DNA of 64,000 nucleotides. Origin: Chitinophaga flava. Lineage in GTDB: Bacteria; Bacteroidota; Bacteroidia; Chitinophagales; Chitinophagaceae. The translations under genes were made by a program, and so were the position numbers. The notes under the pieces are model-generated. The model worked only from the letters and a program-made list of their open reading frames with translations. It was not told the DNA's origin and did no database searches. Below, in pieces: positions 45,140-54,477 of the stretch. The DNA is taken from assembly GCF_003308995.1 (NCBI RefSeq), contig NZ_QFFJ01000002.1, positions 2,666,001 through 2,730,000 on the forward strand. Reading direction: 5' to 3'. How positions within the stretch are numbered: the stretch's first letter is position 1; each line of letters begins with the position of its first letter.

Positions 45140-48100
45140 TTAGAAGGAAACGGATAAGTTAACACCGAAGGAACGTACGGATGGGAGGGCAGCAGCTTCA
45201 ATTCCTTGTACGTTGCCGGCGGATATAGCCAGGTTGGTAGGGTCGAGATGAGGATTGGAAGTACTGATCAGCCATACATTCCTGGCAGAGAAGGAGAGAC
45301 GCAGGTGTTGCATCCGTAATGCGGATACAAATGATTTTTCAAAAGTGTAGCCGAGGTTGACCTCTTTCAGGTAAAGATAACCTGCATCCCACATATCGAG
45401 TTCCTGCACCACATATCCGTTGTTGTTATTGAAATGATCATAAGCAGATATTACTTTGGTGTTTACCTTTCCGTCTTCTGTATATCCTTCTGCTATTGTA
45501 CCTTTTTCCCTGATACCGTTTTCTGCTGTTTCAGCCAGTATACCTGACTGGCGGCCGAACATGGTAGTAGTAGAGAAATATTTACCACCTATCTGGAAAT
45601 CAAAGTTGACGCCCAGCGAGATACCTTTATAACTGAATAAAGAGGAGAATCCGCCGGTATAGTCAGGTAGCGCATTGCCGAGCACGGACTGTTTGTCGGC
45701 CCGGATATAGAAACCGTCGGCACCTACGAGCTTGTGGCCGTTGGCGTCCCGTTTGATAGCATAACCAACGATAGAGCCGTATGTTTCTCCTTCGCGGGCA
45801 TTCACGGTTACAGAAAAGGCTGCATTGGCAAGCAGCAGATTGGTGACCTGGATGCCTTTGGCGGGATCATCGTACAACTTTTCGATTTTATTCCTGTTAC
45901 GGGCTATGTTGAAACCCAGGTCCCAGGTGAATCCACTCTTTGTACGTATGGGCGTTCCTGTTAGTGCCAGTTCAAACCCTTTGTTCCTGATCAGCCCTGC
46001 ATTGATGATCGCAGTGGTATATCCGGAAGAAGCAGATATGGTCAGCGGTATGATCTGGTCTTTTGATTTTTTGTCGTATACGCTGAGATCTACGCCCAGT
46101 CTGTTATGCAGGAAACGTAATTCAAGGCCTGCTTCTACTTCTGTGGTGATCTCAGGTCTGATATTCGCGTTATTCAGCTGGTCCGGTACGGTAATATTGG
46201 CGGTGGAACCGAAATTTTCTTCTGCCATATAGGCCAGGGCTGTGCTATACGGAATAGTACCTTTACCTACCTGTGCCCATCCCAGCCTGAGTTTACCAAA
46301 AGATAACCAGGGGGCATTTTTCAGATTTTTTATTTCAGAGAATACAAATGACCCGGATACTGATGGGAAGAAGTAAGAATTGTGGGCAGCAGGTAATGTG
46401 CTGGACCACTCATTCCTGCCGGTTACATCGAGGTAAAGCATACCCTGGTATCCCAGCGAAGCACTGCCGAAAATGGCATTCTCACGCAGTTTTTCCACTT
46501 GGTCGTATACCCGTGCTGGCTGCCGGGAGTTGGCGAGGTTATACCAGCCATCAATATTTAATCCGTCTTTACTCTCTCCACCTGTGAATTTCAGATAGTT
46601 CTCTCTTCTGTTGAGGCCAGCAAAGGCAGACAGGGAGAAGTGGGAGCCGATTGACTTATTGAAATTGATACGTCCTTCGTAGTTGTTCTCTTTTACAAAA
46701 CGAGTGGCTTCGATATAGGAGGAGATTCCCTGTGAACCGATTGCTACTCTTTCCTGCCGGCTGTCTGTATAGAAGTCAGTCATAAATTTACCGGTCACAG
46801 AAAGGTAGTCTGTGATTTTGAAGTTGACGCCTGCATTTCCGAATACGCGGTCACGCCGGTCTGTCTCATAGTTCTTATACCTTGTCCAGTAAGGGTTGTC
46901 GGTATACCTGGGAGGCTGATCGTCCCATGCACCGCGGTTCCATGAACGTTGGGAACCATCATATGCATAGGCGTAATCTTTCAACTTCTCCATGTCCCAG
47001 TCGCGGTGCCCGAACTCAGTAAATCCCTGCATGACATTCCTTCCGTGATAGCCGGTACCGGGTCTGCCCAATGTATTGGTGCCGACGTAGTTGACGCCTA
47101 TAAAGGCTTCCAGCCGGCTGGATATGGCATAGTTACCGTTGAAGCTGAGGGAATTGCGTTTAAGTTTGGAGTTGGGTAAAACAAATTTCTGATCAAGGTT
47201 GGTATAAGCCATTCTGAAGGCACCTTTTTCATTACTACCGGAAACGGCTACACTGTTGGTGAGTGTCAGGCCGGTTTCGAAGAAACTGCGGTTGTTGTTG
47301 GGATGTGGTTCCCAGGGCGCCGCTACACCGAAATCAGGGTTTTGTTTGTCTTTATCCCATGACCACCAGTGACGAACTAGTTTACCATCCATTTTAGGAC
47401 CCCATGAAACATCGGGTTCATAATCAGGAACGAGATCATATGGCCCTTTACCATCATGGTCATCATAGGTAGCCTTGCCATCTTTGAATCCTTCAGGATG
47501 TTCATTTACATATAGTTTGGTGAAATTATAACCACCACCATACTCATTCTGGTATTTGGGCATGATGTATACTTTTTCCATCTGTGCACCAAAATTGTAA
47601 GTGACGCCAATACCGCTGGCAATACCTGATTTGGATTTTTTGGTGGTGATGGCAATCACACCGTTGGAACCACGGGTGCCATACAATGCAGAGGCTGCAG
47701 CGCCTTTGAGCACAGATAATGATTCGATATCATTGGGGTTGATATCCTGTATGGCATTGCCATAATCGTATCCGCCACGGCCGCGTTCCTGGTCGATGGC
47801 GGCGGTGGGGTTGTTGCCGGTAAAGAAACTGTTATCCATCGGTACACCATCTACTACGAACAGCGGGTTATTGTTTCCGAAGATGGAGTTGATACCGCGG
47901 ATAGTGATTCTGGCAGATCCTCCCAGATTGCCGGAGGAGCCTGTAACCTGTATGCCTGCTACCTTTCCGCTGAGTGAGTTGATGAAGTTGGGATCTTTAG
48001 TCTGCGTAAGGTCTGCACCTTTTACTTCCTGCACGGAGTATCCGAGTGATTTTTTTTCTCTTTTTACGTTGAGTGCAGTAACTACTACCTCCTGCATGGT

Positions 48101-48394
48101 TTTGTCATCAGGTTGCAGTTCAATGTTGATACTGGCGGCATCTCCTACAGGTATTTCCTTCAACAGATAACCGATACTTCGGACTACCAGTACGGCATCC
48201 TTACCAGGTACCGATAGTTTGAAATTTCCCTGCTGGTCTGTAATAGCACCGGTGGTAGCACCTTTGAGCTGAACGCTGGCAAATGGAACAGGTGCATTGT
48301 TGCCTGTCACTTTTCCGGTTATCTGCCGTTGCTGTGCAGACAATAGGAAATTGATTGCCATGAGAATGGCAATAAGACACAAAGTCTTTTTCAT
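45140..48394 (-). CDS. SusC/RagA-family TonB-linked outer-membrane transporter
   Basis: This 1084-residue protein has a signal peptide ending at SAQQRQ, a carboxypeptidase-like domain (about 23-95, ITGKVTGNNAPVPFASVQL), a TonB-box-like stretch (about 95-105, MQEVVVTALNVKR), a plug (about 110-240, GKVAGIQVTG, ITIRGINSI, VDGVPMDN and SSLYGTRGSNGVI-like GSNGVIAITTKK) and a large barrel ending with aromatic residues. With the SusD partner it forms an active importer in the outer membrane. It has no STN domain, so it is not expected to signal through FecR. Confidence 0.95.
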   Translation of the reverse strand: MKKTLCLIAILMAINFLLSAQQRQITGKVTGNNAPVPFASVQLKGATTGAITDQQGNFKLSVPGKDAVLVVRSIGYLLKEIPVGDAASINIELQPDDKTMQEVVVTALNVKREKKSLGYSVQEVKGADLTQTKDPNFINSLSGKVAGIQVTGSSGNLGGSARITIRGINSIFGNNNPLFVVDGVPMDNSFFTGNNPTAAIDQERGRGGYDYGNAIQDINPNDIESLSVLKGAAASALYGTRGSNGVIAITTKKSKSGIASGIGVTYNFGAQMEKVYIMPKYQNEYGGGYNFTKLYVNEHPEGFKDGKATYDDHDGKGPYDLVPDYEPDVSWGPKMDGKLVRHWWSWDKDKQNPDFGVAAPWEPHPNNNRSFFETGLTLTNSVAVSGSNEKGAFRMAYTNLDQKFVLPNSKLKRNSLSFNGNYAISSRLEAFIGVNYVGTNTLGRPGTGYHGRNVMQGFTEFGHRDWDMEKLKDYAYAYDGSQRSWNRGAWDDQPPRYTDNPYWTRYKNYETDRRDRVFGNAGVNFKITDYLSVTGKFMTDFYTDSRQERVAIGSQGISSYIEATRFVKENNYEGRINFNKSIGSHFSLSAFAGLNRRENYLKFTGGESKDGLNIDGWYNLANSRQPARVYDQVEKLRENAIFGSASLGYQGMLYLDVTGRNEWSSTLPAAHNSYFFPSVSGSFVFSEIKNLKNAPWLSFGKLRLGWAQVGKGTIPYSTALAYMAEENFGSTANITVPDQLNNANIRPEITTEVEAGLELRFLHNRLGVDLSVYDKKSKDQIIPLTISASSGYTTAIINAGLIRNKGFELALTGTPIRTKSGFTWDLGFNIARNRNKIEKLYDDPAKGIQVTNLLLANAAFSVTVNAREGETYGSIVGYAIKRDANGHKLVGADGFYIRADKQSVLGNALPDYTGGFSSLFSYKGISLGVNFDFQIGGKYFSTTTMFGRQSGILAETAENGIREKGTIAEGYTEDGKVNTKVISAYDHFNNNNGYVVQELDMWDAGYLYLKEVNLGYTFEKSFVSALRMQHLRLSFSARNVWLISTSNPHLDPTNLAISAGNVQGIEAAALPSVRSFGVNLSVSF

Positions 48395-48777
48395 GTGGTT
48401 TAGATTTGGTTGAAAAATATAGAGGGACCGGTCATTATGCTTGAGTCATAATCGTCTTAGGTTTTTCGTTGAAATAAAAAAATTGGATTGTTTCTCAGGG
48501 TTTCGTGTAGTGATCTTCGTGGCATCGGATTAGTTTATTGCAGTTGGGTTTCAAACTGGGCTACAGGTCTATAGTTCATCTAAATAAAGATAATAAAATA
48601 TAGATAAAATCCATCATTGTTTTCATAAATTATCACTTCATCACTTCGTCACTGATATCATAGTACAGTTAGCTTTTATGAATCCGCTGTGCAGCGGTGG
48701 AGTACGTTCATTAATAAAAAATCAGACTTCAGAATACATCTTTACTTACCTTCACATCTATATAATACATCCCAGAT
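48395..48777. other. Intergenic region between SusC gene and AraC gene
   Basis: These 383 bases hold no convincing gene. They must contain the promoters of the divergent SusC operon and AraC gene. A weak -7 match for the SusC gene (TATATTTT on the minus strand, 48421-48414) and a small inverted repeat ATTATG / CATAAT (48434-48439 and 48447-48452) are all I can see. Confidence 0.5.
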
Positions 48778-49578
48778 ATGCGATCTTTCAAAATGCAGCA
48801 CCGGGAGTTTGAGCCACCTGAGGAGCTACGGGATATCATAAAGTGCTTTTGGTACAACAGTGAAGATTTTGGAGAACAACCATCAGGTTTTGAAGTACTG
48901 CCTGACGGTTATGCTGAAATTATTTTTCATTTCGGAGATGCCTGCAGTATTTCTTACAATGGATGTTTGCAGCCAATGCCATCGCCATTTATAATGGGGC
49001 TGCTCAATCAGCCTGTTCTTATAAACGCAAAAAATCGTTTGGAGATCATTGGTATCAGGTGTTTTCCCTGGACCGTGTTTGATCTGCTCGGACTGCCTTC
49101 CGGTAAGGATGGCGTGCATATATTGGAGCATCCTATCGCCCGGCTTCAATCCACCTTGAACAAATATATTCAGGCCGGTAGGATAGAGGAAGCGCTGGCT
49201 GAGGTAACACAGTACTTCCTGCATGTACGGTCGCAGATGGTTATTGATAATATGTTATTCAAAGCGGGAGTTGCTATGCGGGAGGCAAACGGCGGCCTGC
49301 CGGTAAGCCAGGTAGCAGCGGCAGCTCATGCAACGGTTCGTACATTGGAAAGGAAGTTCAAGCATTTTTCCGGCTATACTGTTAAAGATGTGTCTGGTCT
49401 GATACGCTTTGAGCAGATACGAAACCATTTATGGCTTTATCCGGATTCCAATATTGCCGGCCTGGCTCACGAGCTCGGCTATACGGACCAGGCCCACCTA
49501 AGCAGGGAATTCAAACGCTACAGCGGTACTACGCCAGCGGCATTCGCACGAAAAGCCAAAAAGGAAAACAAACCGTAA
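48778..49578 (+). CDS. AraC-family transcriptional regulator
   Basis: This 266-residue protein has an N-terminal domain with the pattern FEVLPDGYAEIIFHFGD, as seen in regulators with a DUF6597-like sensing domain, and a C-terminal helix-turn-helix (about 165-258, VSQVAAAAHATVRTLERKF and GLAHELGYTDQAHLSREFKRYSG). A flavin monooxygenase gene follows 73 bases downstream on the same strand and is its most likely target. Confidence 0.9.
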   Translation: MRSFKMQHREFEPPEELRDIIKCFWYNSEDFGEQPSGFEVLPDGYAEIIFHFGDACSISYNGCLQPMPSPFIMGLLNQPVLINAKNRLEIIGIRCFPWTVFDLLGLPSGKDGVHILEHPIARLQSTLNKYIQAGRIEEALAEVTQYFLHVRSQMVIDNMLFKAGVAMREANGGLPVSQVAAAAHATVRTLERKFKHFSGYTVKDVSGLIRFEQIRNHLWLYPDSNIAGLAHELGYTDQAHLSREFKRYSGTTPAAFARKAKKENKP

Positions 49579-49651
49579 ACAACGATTTTGTCGTGTTTAT
49601 ACAAGCTTACGCTAAGCCCATTCCGGAATTTTGTGTTTCAATTATGCTAAT

Positions 49652-51202
49652 ATGAAAGTTACACTTGAAAACACGGAATCCGCGCAAAATCATGCTATTT
49701 ACGATGTTATCATTTCCGGTGCAGGGCCTGTAGGATTATTCCTCGCCTGTGAACTGGCCCTGGCCCAATGTTCTGTCCTGGTACTCGAAAAGGCGGAGCA
49801 TCCGCACTCACCATTAAAACAACTTCCTTTCGGAATGCGGGGGCTCTCAGCACCTACTGTTGAAGCGTTTTACCGTCGTGGGCTGTTAGATCAACTTGAA
49901 ATACCCAAACGCGTTAAAAATCCCCATAGCAGCCCAACTACCGCGCAAGGGCTACCACTCCGTCGTCAGGCCGGACACTTCGCCGGTATTCCATTTCATT
50001 TCGATAATATTGACACCTCCCAGTGGAAGTATCGTCTGCCGGGCTCCACCGACACCTCTTTATTGTCTGAAATGGAAGAGCTGGAATCTGTGCTGACACA
50101 CCGTGCAGAAGCCCTGGGTGTGCACATCAGGCGCGGTTTTGCCATTACAGGCTTCCATCAAAACGAGGATGGGGTGACTGTTCAGGCTGGTGACGGGGCT
50201 TTTAAAGGTCAGTGGCTCGTAGGTTGTGATGGCAGCCGCAGCGTTGTCCGCAAGATGGGCGGTTTCGAATTCGCCGGTACAGAGCCGGAATTTACCGGTT
50301 ATTCTACACTAATGGATATTGCAGACCCCGAAAAACTTGGCCATGGCCGCAATCTCACGGCAACAGGTATGTATCTGCAATCGCAGCCAGGCTATGTGAT
50401 CATACAGGATTTTGATGGCGGAGCATTTCATAATACAGAAAAGCCCGTCACGCTGGAACATGTGCAGGAGGTTTTACGCCGTATCTCGAATACCGATGTA
50501 ACTATCAAGGCCCTGCATGTAGCGACTACCTGGACTGACAGGGCACGGCAGGCCACTGCCTACCGCAATGGACACGTACTTTTAGCCGGCGATGCCGCGC
50601 ATATTCATTCGCCGTTGGGAGGTCAGGGGCTTAATCTCGGACTGGGTGATGCTATGAACCTGGGCTGGAAGCTCGCCGCAACCATCCAAAAGAAAGCACC
50701 GGCAGGCTTGCTGGACAGTTATCATACGGAACGACACCCAATTGGTGTACAGGTGCTGGATTGGTCACGGGCCCAGGTTGCTATCATGAAACCTGAACCG
50801 CCCGCCCGCGCGCTGAATGCAATTGTCCGCGACCTGATGAATACACGCGATGGTGCTACTTATATTGCGGGAAGGGTATGGGGTATTTTCACACACTATC
50901 ATCTCGGTGGCGATCATCCACTGACAGGTCACAGTGTCCCCAACTTTGCGTTCGAAGATGGTACCACACTTGGCGAGTTAATGCACGATGGCCGCGGGAT
51001 ACTGCTTGATTTTGATAGAAATGTTTCCCTTAAAACGCTGGCGAATGAATATGGCGACCGAATCAGGTATATTTCAGGCAGTGTAAAAGACCGGTTAGGT
51101 ATAAGTGCACTGCTGGTACGTCCTGATGGGATTGTCGCCTGGGCTTCTGACAATAACCCGGATTACAGTGAACTCCAAAAGGCCGCTGCCCGCTGGTTTT
51201 AG
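49652..51202 (+). CDS. FAD-dependent aromatic-ring-hydroxylase-type monooxygenase
   Basis: This 516-residue class A flavin monooxygenase has GAGPVGLFLACELA for FAD binding near the N-terminus, the DG motif in LVGCDGSRSVVRK and the second FAD motif GDAAHIHSPLGGQGLN. The C-terminal 100 residues look like the thioredoxin-fold extension of the phenol-hydroxylase group. Members hydroxylate phenols, polyketides or drugs such as rifamycins and tetracyclines. The ATG at 49652 is preferred over an upstream TTG. It lies close to a rifamycin phosphotransferase operon, but the two have separate regulators, so a joint role is only a suggestion. Confidence 0.9.
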   Translation: MKVTLENTESAQNHAIYDVIISGAGPVGLFLACELALAQCSVLVLEKAEHPHSPLKQLPFGMRGLSAPTVEAFYRRGLLDQLEIPKRVKNPHSSPTTAQGLPLRRQAGHFAGIPFHFDNIDTSQWKYRLPGSTDTSLLSEMEELESVLTHRAEALGVHIRRGFAITGFHQNEDGVTVQAGDGAFKGQWLVGCDGSRSVVRKMGGFEFAGTEPEFTGYSTLMDIADPEKLGHGRNLTATGMYLQSQPGYVIIQDFDGGAFHNTEKPVTLEHVQEVLRRISNTDVTIKALHVATTWTDRARQATAYRNGHVLLAGDAAHIHSPLGGQGLNLGLGDAMNLGWKLAATIQKKAPAGLLDSYHTERHPIGVQVLDWSRAQVAIMKPEPPARALNAIVRDLMNTRDGATYIAGRVWGIFTHYHLGGDHPLTGHSVPNFAFEDGTTLGELMHDGRGILLDFDRNVSLKTLANEYGDRIRYISGSVKDRLGISALLVRPDGIVAWASDNNPDYSELQKAAARWF

Positions 51203-51300
51203 ATCTATTTCAAATCGCACTGCTGGCACTTACCTGCAATTAAATCACATAAAACATTCGAGGTGTTCAGAAAAATGAGTGCCGTCCATCTTCAAAATTA

Positions 51301-51344
51301 TTTGAACCCATTTCCAAATTAATAGTATCTTAGTAGCTAAGATA
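51301..51344 (+). promoter_or_regulatory. Promoter and palindromic MarR operator
   Basis: A -33 box TTTG (51301-51304) and a -7-like TATCTTAG (51326-51333) are 21 bases apart. The -7 region overlaps a perfect inverted repeat, TATCTTAG - TAG - CTAAGATA (51326-51344). A MarR dimer bound here would block the promoter 20 bases before the marR-like start codon. Confidence 0.7.
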
Positions 51345-51364
51345 TTTAGTTAATAAGATATAAG

Positions 51365-51817
51365 ATGGATAAAGACTTGCTCAAAAAAATAAGGAAACTG
51401 AGCCAGCTGCATGCATATACCTCTATTCAGATGCACGAAGCCATCGGCCGAAAGGCAGGACTCACGGGTACCGACCACAAATATTTAGGGTTTTTAATAC
51501 AAAAGGGGCAAATGACGGCAGGCGAGCTGGCGGCTTTAACAGGCCTGACCACCGGAGCTGTAACAGGTCTGATAGACAGACTCGAAAAGAAAAACCTGGT
51601 AAAAAGACAGTTTGCTGAAAACGACAGACGGAAGGTGATCATCGAACCCAATACGGATAACATCAATGCGCTTTTAGTGCCGCTTTACAAAGAATTCCGG
51701 AACAAGTCAGAAAAACTGATTGCTTCATTCTCCAACAAGGATGTCAAGGTGCTTGAAACCTACTTCTCAAAAGCAATCGAAATAATGAATGAAACAACAG
51801 ATAAACTAAAAATATGA
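51365..51817 (+). CDS. MarR-family transcriptional regulator
   Basis: This 150-residue protein has a winged helix-turn-helix (about 50-105, MTAGELAALTGLTTGAVTGLIDRLEKKNLVKR with the wing DRRKV) between N- and C-terminal dimerisation helices. It overlaps the phosphotransferase start by four bases (ATGA), so both are translated from one message. A perfect palindrome sits over the promoter, so it is probably a self-repressor relieved by a drug-like ligand. Confidence 0.92.
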   Translation: MDKDLLKKIRKLSQLHAYTSIQMHEAIGRKAGLTGTDHKYLGFLIQKGQMTAGELAALTGLTTGAVTGLIDRLEKKNLVKRQFAENDRRKVIIEPNTDNINALLVPLYKEFRNKSEKLIASFSNKDVKVLETYFSKAIEIMNETTDKLKI

Positions 51818-54408
51818 GTTCCTATATACTTGGTTTTCAGGAAGTCGATAAGACAAAGTTGGCCATGGTGGGGGGAAAGGGCGCGAACCTGGGAGAGCTT
51901 TCCAGGATAGAAGAAGTGCAGGTGCCGGATGGATTTTGTATCTCCACGGAAGCCTTTAGGCGAATCATGGAGGAAACGCCATCCATATACGAATTACTGG
52001 ATCGGTTATCATTGCTAAAAACGGAAGACCGGGAGAAGATCGCTGAATTAAGCCGGGAGCTCCGTAGTGTTATTGAAGGAGTGACTATCCCTGAAGATAT
52101 TAGTGAAGAGATCTCCCATCACCTTTTCCGACTTGGTGAAAAAAATGCCTATGCGGTACGGTCCAGCGCCACTGTAGAGGATTTGCCGGCAGCCTCTTTT
52201 GCCGGCCAGCAGGATACGTATCTGAACATCATCGGAAAAGCGGCCATCCTGCAGCATGTCAGCAGGTGCTGGGCCTCGCTGTTTACGGAGCGGGCAGTGA
52301 CTTACCGTCTTCAGCAGGGTTTTGATCATCGTAAAGTATATCTGTCTGTGCTTATTCAGAAGATGGTCTTTCCACAGGCGGCAGGAATATTGTTTACTGC
52401 CGATCCTGTCACATCCAGCAGGAAGGTGGTGTCTATTGATGCGGGCTTCGGACTTGGAGAGGCACTCGTCTCCGGTCTGGTGAATGCAGATAGTTATAAG
52501 GTGAGTAATGGTAAGATAATCGACAAGAAAATATCCACTAAGAAACTGGCTATTTATGCAGTGAAAGAAGGAGGCACCAGGCAACAAGCGCTGGAGCCTG
52601 AGTGGCAGAACAGTCAGGTCCTGACGGATGAGCAGATTTTGCAGCTTGAACGCATAGGCAGAAAGATCGAAGCACATTTCGGTCATCCTCAGGATATCGA
52701 ATGGTGTTGGGCAGATGATACCTGTTATATTGTCCAGAGCAGGCCTATCACTACTTTATATCCCATTCCTGAAACTAATGATGCTGAAAATCATGTCTAT
52801 GTATCTGTAGGGCATCAGCAAATGATGACTGATCCCATAAAACCACTGGGATTGTCTTTTTTCCTGCTATTTACGCCCGCCCGCATGCGTACTGCAGGAG
52901 GAAGATTGTTTGTTGATGTGGCGCCTAATCTGTCTACACCGGCTGGCAGAGAATATTTGCTGAATACCATCGGACAATCCGATCCGCTTATAAAAGATGC
53001 GCTCCTGATTATCATGGAGCGGGAAGATTTTATAAAAGAGAACGAAGAACCGGATGCTAAAAGTCATCCGCCAAGATTGGATCTTCAGGCAACCATCGAA
53101 AACGATCCGGCCATCGTTGCTGATTTGATAAAGTGCTGTGAAACATCGCTGGAAGGGTTAAAACAAAACATCCAAGGGAAATCCGGACCGGGATTATTTG
53201 ATTTTATCCGGGAAGATTTACAGCAACTGAGGAAGACGATGTTTGATGCGGGCAGTATACGGGTGATTATAGCTGCTATTAATGCTTCTGCATGGATCAA
53301 TGAAAGGATGAATGCGTGGTTGGGTGAAAAAAATGTAGCGGATAAACTTTCTCAATCCGTACCCAACAATATTACTTCGGAAATGGGACTGGCACTGATG
53401 GATGTTGCAGATGTGATACGTCCTTATCGCGAAGTAACAGACTATTTACAACACGTAAAAGATGAGAACTTCCTGGATGGACTGATTCAATTTGAAGGTG
53501 GACAGGAGATCAGGGATACGCTTTACGCTTATCTTAACAAGTATGGAATGCGTTGTGCCGGGGAAATCGATTTTACTAAACCGCGTTGGAGCGAAAAGCC
53601 CGCCACACTCATTTCCATGATACTCAGTAATATCAGAAACTTTGAGCCTGGCGCCGGCAAACGAAAATTTGAGCAGGGACTAGAGGAAGCTTTCAGTAAA
53701 GAACAATCGTTATTGGAGCGACTGAAACTATTACCGGATGGCGAACAAAAAGCAGATGAAACAAAACGAAAGATCGACCTGATCAGAAATTTTAGTGGTT
53801 ATCGTGAGTATCCGAAATACAGCATTGTAAATCATTACTTCGTTTATAAGCAGGCTTTGCTAAAGGAAGCAGAACAGCTTGTGCAGGCCGGTACCATCCA
53901 GGAAAAGGAAGACGTATACTATCTCACTTTTGAAGAATTTCAGGAGGTAGTACGTACCAATAAACTGGATTACCAGATCATCAGCAAACGAAAAGAGGAG
54001 TACAAATGGTATGAAAAACTGACGCCACCACGGGTTATCACATCTGATGGTGAAATTATAACGGGGAAGTATAAACGGGAAAATATCCCTGCGGAAGCTA
54101 TTGCAGGGCTGCCTGTTTCTTCCGGAATAATAGAAGGGCGGGCCCGTGTTATCTTAAACATGGAAGATGCTGAGCTGGAAGAGGGAGATATATTGGTGAC
54201 TGCTTTTACTGACCCCAGTTGGACACCGTTATTTGTAGCCATAAAAGGTCTGGTCACTGAAGTGGGTGGATTGATGACCCATGGAGCCGTCATAGCGCGG
54301 GAATACGGTCTGGCGGCAGTGGTGGGAGTGGAGAACGCGACCAGGCTGATCAAAGACGGACAGCGCATCCGGGTGAATGGAACAGGCGGATATGTGGAAA
54401 TACTATAG
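51814..54408 (+). CDS. rph: Rifamycin-inactivating phosphotransferase
   Basis: This 864-residue enzyme has three parts: an N-terminal ATP-grasp-like domain (1-320; MVGGKGANLGELS with Lys22, AYAVRSSATVEDL, PQDIEW, IVQSRPITTLYPIPE), a middle drug-binding part (about 330-750; VSVGHQQMMTDPIKPLGLSF) and a C-terminal swivelling phosphohistidine domain with His823 in GGLMTHGAVIAREYG. Family members transfer the beta-phosphate of ATP to the C21 hydroxyl of rifamycins and so give resistance. The N-terminal MSSYILGFQEVDKTKL and QQMMTDPIKPLGLS segments match the rifampin phosphotransferase subfamily rather than PEP synthase. It is the second gene of a MarR-controlled pair and is followed by a terminator. 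Confidence 0.9.
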   Translation: MSSYILGFQEVDKTKLAMVGGKGANLGELSRIEEVQVPDGFCISTEAFRRIMEETPSIYELLDRLSLLKTEDREKIAELSRELRSVIEGVTIPEDISEEISHHLFRLGEKNAYAVRSSATVEDLPAASFAGQQDTYLNIIGKAAILQHVSRCWASLFTERAVTYRLQQGFDHRKVYLSVLIQKMVFPQAAGILFTADPVTSSRKVVSIDAGFGLGEALVSGLVNADSYKVSNGKIIDKKISTKKLAIYAVKEGGTRQQALEPEWQNSQVLTDEQILQLERIGRKIEAHFGHPQDIEWCWADDTCYIVQSRPITTLYPIPETNDAENHVYVSVGHQQMMTDPIKPLGLSFFLLFTPARMRTAGGRLFVDVAPNLSTPAGREYLLNTIGQSDPLIKDALLIIMEREDFIKENEEPDAKSHPPRLDLQATIENDPAIVADLIKCCETSLEGLKQNIQGKSGPGLFDFIREDLQQLRKTMFDAGSIRVIIAAINASAWINERMNAWLGEKNVADKLSQSVPNNITSEMGLALMDVADVIRPYREVTDYLQHVKDENFLDGLIQFEGGQEIRDTLYAYLNKYGMRCAGEIDFTKPRWSEKPATLISMILSNIRNFEPGAGKRKFEQGLEEAFSKEQSLLERLKLLPDGEQKADETKRKIDLIRNFSGYREYPKYSIVNHYFVYKQALLKEAEQLVQAGTIQEKEDVYYLTFEEFQEVVRTNKLDYQIISKRKEEYKWYEKLTPPRVITSDGEIITGKYKRENIPAEAIAGLPVSSGIIEGRARVILNMEDAELEEGDILVTAFTDPSWTPLFVAIKGLVTEVGGLMTHGAVIAREYGLAAVVGVENATRLIKDGQRIRVNGTGGYVEIL

Positions 54409-54420
54409 GTTGATAAAAAC

Positions 54421-54452
54421 AAAGAACCGGGGCTTATAACCCCGATTCTTTA
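54421..54452. terminator. Bidirectional terminator
   Basis: The arms AAAGAACCGGGG (54421-54432) and CCCCGATTCTTT (54440-54451) pair with one mismatch around a 7-base loop, with A and T runs on either side. It lies between the convergent rph (+) and hydrolase (-) genes. Confidence 0.8.
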
Positions 54453-54477
54453 TTTTATAATAAAACGTTCCTGGGTT

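Noticed and set aside
43650..48394. Polysaccharide utilisation locus
   Set aside because: The SusC/SusD pair is real, but no glycosidase, lyase or sulfatase gene is adjacent, so a polysaccharide substrate cannot be claimed.
48590..48660. Repeated CACTTC/ATCACTTC words upstream of the AraC gene, possibly a short repeat array
   Set aside because: Only two or three imperfect words in AT-rich DNA; too weak to call a repeat or operator.
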